Shown here in pieces: positions 14,382-18,505 of a DNA stretch of 18,505 nt (its first letter is position 1; every line of letters begins with the position of its first letter). The position numbers and the translations under genes are program-made. This DNA comes from Pontiellaceae bacterium. Lineage in GTDB: Bacteria; Verrucomicrobiota; Kiritimatiellia; Kiritimatiellales; Pontiellaceae. The stretch spans positions 1 to 18,505 of the forward strand of contig JAFGWS010000048.1 of NCBI GenBank assembly GCA_016937035.1. The letters run 5' to 3'. Below the pieces are notes generated by a model that did not search any database, was not told the DNA's origin, and was given only the letters and a program-made list of their open reading frames with translations.

Positions 14382-15014
14382 GTGGAAGCATTTAAGAAGT
14401 TTACAGGAGTGGTTTGTGCGGTGGATCGCGCAAACATTGATACAGATGCGCTGATTCCTAAGGAACATCTGAAGTCGATCAAGCGGACGGGGTTCGGTCC
14501 TGCGCTTTTTTCTGACTGGCGTTATAACGACGATGGTTCTGAAAACGCGGACTTTATCCTGAACCAGCCCAAGACGCAGGGAGCGTCGGTGTTGGTGGGC
14601 CGCAATAATTTTGGCTGCGGTTCGAGTCGTGAACATGCGGTATGGGCGGTCGTTCAGCAGGGGTTCAAGGTTGTGGTCGCTCCATCCGAGGGGGATATTC
14701 CTGCGTTTGCCGATATTTTTCGTAATAACTGCGCAAAAAACGGGCTGCTGACGATTCAGCTGAACAGCGATGAAGTCGATCAGATTTTTGCCCTGTCTGC
14801 TGCCGATCAGCCTTTGGAGGCGACCGTGGATCTTGAGGAACAGCAGATTGTCTTTCATCCGGCGGACGGCAATGTGGTGTTCCGTTTTGATGTAGAACCT
14901 GCGGTAAAGGAAAAACTGCTGTTGGGCATGGATGATATTGACGAGTCGCTGCAGTATGAAGCCGATATTTCCGGGTTTGAAGCACAGCACAATACGCAGA
15001 TGCCAAACGCTTAG
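14382..15014 (+). CDS. leuD: 3-isopropylmalate dehydratase small subunit
   Basis: A 210-residue protein, the swivel-domain partner of LeuC. It starts with a GTG (14382-14384) set by AGGAG 8 bases upstream; an ATG at 14346 in the same frame lies in the inverted repeat, lacks a ribosome site and would add residues absent from the family. Motifs: FTGVVCAVDRANIDTDALIP at the N-terminus, TGFGPALFSDWRY, and NNFGCGSSREHAVWA, the substrate-recognition loop. AFADIFRNNCAKNGLL is also conserved. It is closed by a strong terminator. A slightly longer C-terminus (SGFEAQHNTQMPNA) than in E. coli is normal variation. Confidence 0.95.
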   Translation: MEAFKKFTGVVCAVDRANIDTDALIPKEHLKSIKRTGFGPALFSDWRYNDDGSENADFILNQPKTQGASVLVGRNNFGCGSSREHAVWAVVQQGFKVVVAPSEGDIPAFADIFRNNCAKNGLLTIQLNSDEVDQIFALSAADQPLEATVDLEEQQIVFHPADGNVVFRFDVEPAVKEKLLLGMDDIDESLQYEADISGFEAQHNTQMPNA

Positions 15015-15047
15015 GCTTTCCTTCCGTTCAGCGGATAGGTACAAATG

Positions 15048-15078
15048 AGAGCTTCCAGTTTCCGGGAGCTCTTTTTTT
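15048..15078 (+). terminator. Rho-independent terminator after leuD
   Basis: AGAGCTTCC pairs with GGGAGCTCT (9 bp including one U-G) over a 7-base loop, followed by seven T residues (15072-15078). It ends only 8 bases before the alr ATG. Confidence 0.85.
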
Positions 15079-15086
15079 GATGCACG

Positions 15087-16193
15087 ATGAAAAATTATCT
15101 CACAGCTACGATTTCAGCCTCGGCTTTGCGGCACAATATTTCGGTACTGCGCGGCCTGCTTGCTCCCGGCGTTAAACTCTGCCCGGTGGTGAAGGACGAC
15201 TGTTATGGGCACGGCCTGAATATTATTTATCCCGTACTGGCGGAGCATGTTGACGGCTTTGCGGTAGCCTCGCCGTTAGCGGCGCTGCGCCTTCGCGAGA
15301 TGGGTTGGGAGGGCTTTGTTCTCTGTTTCTTGTCGGCTTATTTTGATGATTATGAGGTGCAGGACGAGCTGGTGCGCCGGAACATAACGCATACCGTGAT
15401 GTCGATGAGTGCACTGGGCTGTATTCAGTCGGCGGCCAAGCGGGTGGGGCGCAGGGCGCTGGTGCATTTGAAGGTCGATACCGGTATGGGACGCCTTGGG
15501 GTTCCCTCTGGTCAGGCCCCGGATATGATCAAATCGATTCGCGCCGTTCCCGAAGTGGAGCTGACCGGAATCTATACCCATTTTGCTTCCGCAGATGAAG
15601 CCGACCGTTCTTCCGTTGCGGAGCAGCTTGCACAGTTTCATTCGGTGGTGGATGGTTGCGAAGGGCTGACCCTGCACGCGGCGGGCTCCGCAGCGATGAT
15701 CGATTTTCCGGAAAGCCACTTTGATATGGTGCGCCCCGGGATTTCGGTCTATGGATGCCATCCGTCCGGCAACCTGATTCGGTCAACACAGCTGCGGCCC
15801 TGTATGTCGGTCTTTGCCAAGTTGATTGCCGTCAAGCATCTGCCGAAAGGCAGTTGTTGCGGATACGGGCTGACGCACTGTTTTAAACGCGACAGCCGGG
15901 TGGCGGTGGTGCCGATTGGGTATGGCGATGGGTATTTTCGCGCGCTTTCGGGCAAGGCGGTGGTGCGCATTAACGGCGCTGCGGCTCCGGTGTGTGGACG
16001 CGTGTCGATGGACCAAATGACCGTCGATGTGACCGATATTCCCGAGGTGCATGTGGGGGATAGGGTCGAAATCATTTCGGCCGATCCGCTGGCACCGAAC
16101 AGTGTGGAAAATCTGGCGCGGCTGGCGGATACGATCCCGTACGAAATTACCTGCCACCTGGGGCACAACATCCGTCAATCCTTGGTCGATTGA
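15087..16193 (+). CDS. alr: Alanine racemase
   Basis: A 368-residue PLP enzyme that interconverts L- and D-alanine for peptidoglycan, in the cytosol. The PLP lysine K36 lies in PVVKDDCYGHG; the second catalytic residue Y260 is in CGYGLTHCF; GTYTHFASAD-like TGIYTHFASADEAD, VRPGISVYG, IGYGDGYFRA and CGRVSMDQM are present in order. The start is fixed by the family: there is no room to begin later, and no alternative in-frame ATG lies closer. No ribosome site precedes it, and the leuD terminator ends just 8 bases before. The mRNA may therefore be leaderless or expressed by read-through. The 3' end overlaps the convergent kinase gene by 19 bases. Confidence 0.95.
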   Translation: MKNYLTATISASALRHNISVLRGLLAPGVKLCPVVKDDCYGHGLNIIYPVLAEHVDGFAVASPLAALRLREMGWEGFVLCFLSAYFDDYEVQDELVRRNITHTVMSMSALGCIQSAAKRVGRRALVHLKVDTGMGRLGVPSGQAPDMIKSIRAVPEVELTGIYTHFASADEADRSSVAEQLAQFHSVVDGCEGLTLHAAGSAAMIDFPESHFDMVRPGISVYGCHPSGNLIRSTQLRPCMSVFAKLIAVKHLPKGSCCGYGLTHCFKRDSRVAVVPIGYGDGYFRALSGKAVVRINGAAAPVCGRVSMDQMTVDVTDIPEVHVGDRVEIISADPLAPNSVENLARLADTIPYEITCHLGHNIRQSLVD

Positions 16194-17332
16194 TCGTCGG
16201 GCAGAAAAATTTTAAAGGTGGTTCCGCTTGCCTCGTCGGAATGAAAGCTGACTTTCCCTCCCAGATATTCTTCTCCGAAAAGCCGGATGCTGTAGGTTCC
16301 CAGTCCGCGGTTTGGGCCTTTGGTTGAAAAGGAGCGATCAAAAACCTGAAGCTGAACTTCTTCCGGCATAGCGCCCGGATTGTGGACGGAAAACTCAGTG
16401 CCCTCGGGGAGTTTTTCTGCACGTAATGTAACGGTGTCGCTCTCTTGGGTTGCTTCGAGTGCATTCTTGGTCATGTTGCCGATAATGCGGGCAAGCAGCG
16501 TGTGATCAGAGAGAATGTTGTCGAGAGCTTCATCGACATAAACGGCAATATTGCGTCGGTCAACAGCCTGAAAAAGGAAATAAAGTTCGGCAATTTCGTT
16601 GAGCAGTTTTTTCGGCGAAAACGATTCAAGGTGCAGCACAATCTGTTTATTCTCCGCCTGTAGGATAAGGCGCTGAGCTTCAATTTCGTCCACCAGCTGT
16701 TTAGTAAGGTGCGGGAATATTTCGCGGAAACGGAGTTCTTCAAGTTCGGAACAGGAACTGTCGATGAGTAGCTCTGCATAGCCGTGGAGTCCGGCGGCGG
16801 TGTTCAGGATGTCGTGAAAGAAGGTCTGCTCCAGCGCCTTTCGCCTTTTCTCGCCGGAAATGTCCTTTATTAAAACCATCGTAAACGGTTTGTTCATGAA
16901 GGAAAGCGGCGTGCAATAGATCAGCAGATCCAGCGCATGAATCGGGTTCTCAACATTAGCCCGGCATTGCTCTTCGGCCTGCGCCCCTTGTAGGCCCGCC
17001 AAAATGGCTCGATTTGCACCGCACAACGTGCAGCGTCTGCTGGTTCCGCAACCGCTTGGGATATCATTTCTGTGTATGCAGTTAATGAGTTCGCCGAGCC
17101 GCAGCCCATAAATTTCTTCCGGCGTCAGTTCCGGATAAATATTCAAGAGCGTTCGGTTGGCATAGGTGATCTGTCGGTGTTGGTCCAGAATCACTATCGC
17201 ATCCGGTAGTGCATCGAGAATTGAAAACGGTTCAGGATGGTCGACAAAATAGCGGATTTCGTGTTGGAGCTCTTCGGGAGAAGTTCGTTCGCTGAGGTCG
17301 CATAAAGAGTCCGGATTGTCGGGCTGTTCCAT
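16175..17332 (-). CDS. Orphan PAS sensor histidine kinase with cysteine cluster
   Basis: A 385-residue soluble kinase, with no membrane helix. Residues ~33-158 form a PAS domain (SILDALPDAIVILDQHRQITYANR) that contains a cluster C85, C95, C101, C104 in SGCGTSRRCTLCGA, seen in many PAS kinases and plausibly a metal or redox site. The phosphoacceptor region is FFHDILNTAAGLHGYAELL with H173; the ATPase domain has the N box IIGNMTKNALEAT, a G1 box VHNPGAMP, FSTKG and the G2 loop RGLGTYSIR. The ATG at 17332 is preferred, with AAAGGA 6 bases upstream, over a TTG at 17365. No response regulator is adjacent. It meets alr tail to tail with a 19-base overlap. Confidence 0.85.
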   Translation of the reverse strand: MEQPDNPDSLCDLSERTSPEELQHEIRYFVDHPEPFSILDALPDAIVILDQHRQITYANRTLLNIYPELTPEEIYGLRLGELINCIHRNDIPSGCGTSRRCTLCGANRAILAGLQGAQAEEQCRANVENPIHALDLLIYCTPLSFMNKPFTMVLIKDISGEKRRKALEQTFFHDILNTAAGLHGYAELLIDSSCSELEELRFREIFPHLTKQLVDEIEAQRLILQAENKQIVLHLESFSPKKLLNEIAELYFLFQAVDRRNIAVYVDEALDNILSDHTLLARIIGNMTKNALEATQESDTVTLRAEKLPEGTEFSVHNPGAMPEEVQLQVFDRSFSTKGPNRGLGTYSIRLFGEEYLGGKVSFHSDEASGTTFKIFLPDDQSTKD

Positions 17333-17530
17333 ATTCATTCCTTTGAGGTTTTGGTCGTCATTCAAAATGTGTCGGTTATACTATCACGCAAGATTGTTAG
17401 ATCAGCGGTGCTCAGCTGATTGTGCCGACGAGATATGCAAAAAACGGAGTGGGGTGTAAAGGGCATACTGAACGAAGGTTGCCGGGCCGAAAGGGAAACA
17501 GAATGATTAAGCATCTTGTGGTTGGTGATC
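17333..17530. promoter_or_regulatory. Divergent promoter region of the kinase and aroK
   Basis: The histidine kinase (minus) and aroK (plus) diverge from here. A TATAAC -10-like box for the kinase is readable at 17375-17380 on the minus strand, without a convincing -35. No clear box for aroK. Confidence 0.35.
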
Positions 17531-18028
17531 ATGAGCGATAAATCAAACATTATTCTGATCGGGATGCCGGCCAGTGGGAAGAGCACCGTCGGTGTGCAGT
17601 TGGCCAAGTGGCGCTCCATGGGCTTTATTGACACCGACCTGCTCGTTCAGGCGCGTGTCGGCACCAGTATGCAGGCTTATCAGGATACGCACGGCATGGA
17701 GGCCTATCGAATGCTCGAAGCCGACACCGCTCGTTCGTTAGTCTGCGATAACTGCGTAATCGCCACCGGCGGCAGCGTGGTCTATTACCCCGAAGCGATG
17801 GTGCATTTGCGTTCCATGGCGCAGACTGTTTTTCTGGATGTTCCGCTTGTTGAAATAAAACAACGCATCGGCGATACCTCACAGCGCGGCGTCGTCATCC
17901 GTCCCGGTATGACGCTCGACGACCTCTATGCCGAGCGCCGTCCGCTCTATCTCCAATATGCCGACTGCGTGATTGACTGCGCCGGAAAACGACAGGACGA
18001 GGTGCTGAAAGAAATTTTGGAAAAGTGA
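17531..18028 (+). CDS. aroK: Shikimate kinase
   Basis: A 165-residue P-loop kinase that phosphorylates shikimate in the chorismate (aromatic amino acid) pathway. It shows the Walker A GMPASGKST (residues 11-19), the shikimate-binding DTD, GMEAYRMLEAD with the conserved R, ATGGSVVY as the GGG-type loop (second glycine-rich motif) and RPGMTLDDLYAERRPLYLQYAD with the lid and adenine-side residues. The whole pattern matches a variant of shikimate kinase with a shortened lid. The ATG at 17531 is used; the only upstream signal is a weak GGTG, 3 bases away. A likely exported protein follows 48 bases later without a terminator. The symbol aroK is by function; aroL would be equally possible. Confidence 0.85.
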   Translation: MSDKSNIILIGMPASGKSTVGVQLAKWRSMGFIDTDLLVQARVGTSMQAYQDTHGMEAYRMLEADTARSLVCDNCVIATGGSVVYYPEAMVHLRSMAQTVFLDVPLVEIKQRIGDTSQRGVVIRPGMTLDDLYAERRPLYLQYADCVIDCAGKRQDEVLKEILEK

Positions 18029-18076
18029 TTCTCTGGTTGGTATAGGTTTTGTATCTTTTTTGCCGGAGGTGCGGTT

Positions 18077-18505
18077 GTGAAATTATTTCGGTGTATGTTT
18101 TGTTCATTGGTTCTGCTGACCGTGTCCGTGGCGTATGGAGTCGATGTTTCTATTCTGGTTGACGATGCCTATCGTTATAGTGCTTGGCTGTTGGCTGAAG
18201 ATGGAACGAGTGCCGCCGAGCATATCGGGAGCGAGGAGTTTTCAACGAACGGCATTTGTTATAAAGACGTTGATCCAGGAACGTGGTGGGTTGTGATGCG
18301 ACCGCAGGTGTTTTCAGGAAACGGCGGTCCGGTCGATCTGGATGCGCTGAAGGTTGAGGTGGCGTCGAACAATGTCTTTTGTGTGTTTGGTAATCTGGAG
18401 GAGCAGACCGACCTCCGCGTAAAGATCAGCCCAGCCGCGGACGTCATGCGTATTCAGGCCAGAATGCAGCGCATCACCGATAACGAAATTGAACCGGTTT
18501 TCGAA
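18077..18505 (+). CDS. Exported protein of unknown function (5' part)
   Basis: A GTG start with GGAGGTG a few bases upstream (18065-18071) opens a frame that runs without a stop for 143 codons to the window end. It begins MKLFRCMFCSLVLLTVSVAYG, a signal peptide with likely cleavage near AYG, then DVSILVDDAYRYSAWLLAEDG and a conserved-looking TWWVVMRPQVFSGNGG. I recognise no family. The short gap after aroK suggests co-transcription. The rest of the gene lies outside the window. Confidence 0.6.
   Translation, partial: MKLFRCMFCSLVLLTVSVAYGVDVSILVDDAYRYSAWLLAEDGTSAAEHIGSEEFSTNGICYKDVDPGTWWVVMRPQVFSGNGGPVDLDALKVEVASNNVFCVFGNLEEQTDLRVKISPAADVMRIQARMQRITDNEIEPVFE

Overview
The window looks like chromosomal DNA of a PVC-superphylum bacterium, most likely Kiritimatiellota (Pontiella-like) or a close relative. 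This is inferred from the mix of genes: a secreted GH43 lipoprotein, a C10 peptidase with a DxDGDGMPD tail, a CE1-type esterase, many degenerate intergenic repeats, and core genes that look bacterial but not proteobacterial. No 16S or other phylogenetic marker is present, so the assignment is tentative.

Layout. (1) 1-4300 is an accessory, island-like stretch. It holds the 3' end of an IS110-like transposase, a small membrane protein, a RelE/ParE-type toxin with its ribbon-helix-helix antitoxin, a SAM methyltransferase, and an AT-rich membrane-anchored HExxH metallopeptidase. Everything after the transposase is on the minus strand. A ~195-bp direct repeat containing the methyltransferase 3' end flanks the toxin-antitoxin module. 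A small membrane protein and a frameshifted YbjQ-type remnant follow on the plus strand. (2) 4300-10535 carries exported enzymes: the GH43 lipoprotein with a palindromic operator candidate upstream and a strong terminator, a C10 cysteine peptidase whose N-terminus looks taken from an AI-2E-type transporter, and a Ser-Asp-His esterase. Two ~120-bp repeats flank the peptidase. (3) 10535-12886 is repeat-rich and surrounds a stand-alone PD-(D/E)xK nuclease of the type I restriction R-subunit N-terminal family. (4) 12887-18505 is mostly housekeeping: leuC and leuD (leucine biosynthesis), alr (D-alanine), an orphan PAS histidine kinase with a cysteine cluster, shikimate kinase, and the start of an exported protein that runs off the end.

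How it fits together. leuC and leuD encode the two subunits of isopropylmalate isomerase, expressed from a recognisable promoter and separated by a large hairpin. GH43, esterase and peptidase would suit a polymer-degrading marine or gut lifestyle, but they lie on different strands and are not an operon. The most unusual items are the transporter-peptidase fusion, the repeat-flanked toxin-antitoxin module, and a dispersed hairpin element whose copies differ by a compensatory base-pair change. I found no clear new multi-gene system, no CRISPR array and no tRNA or rRNA.
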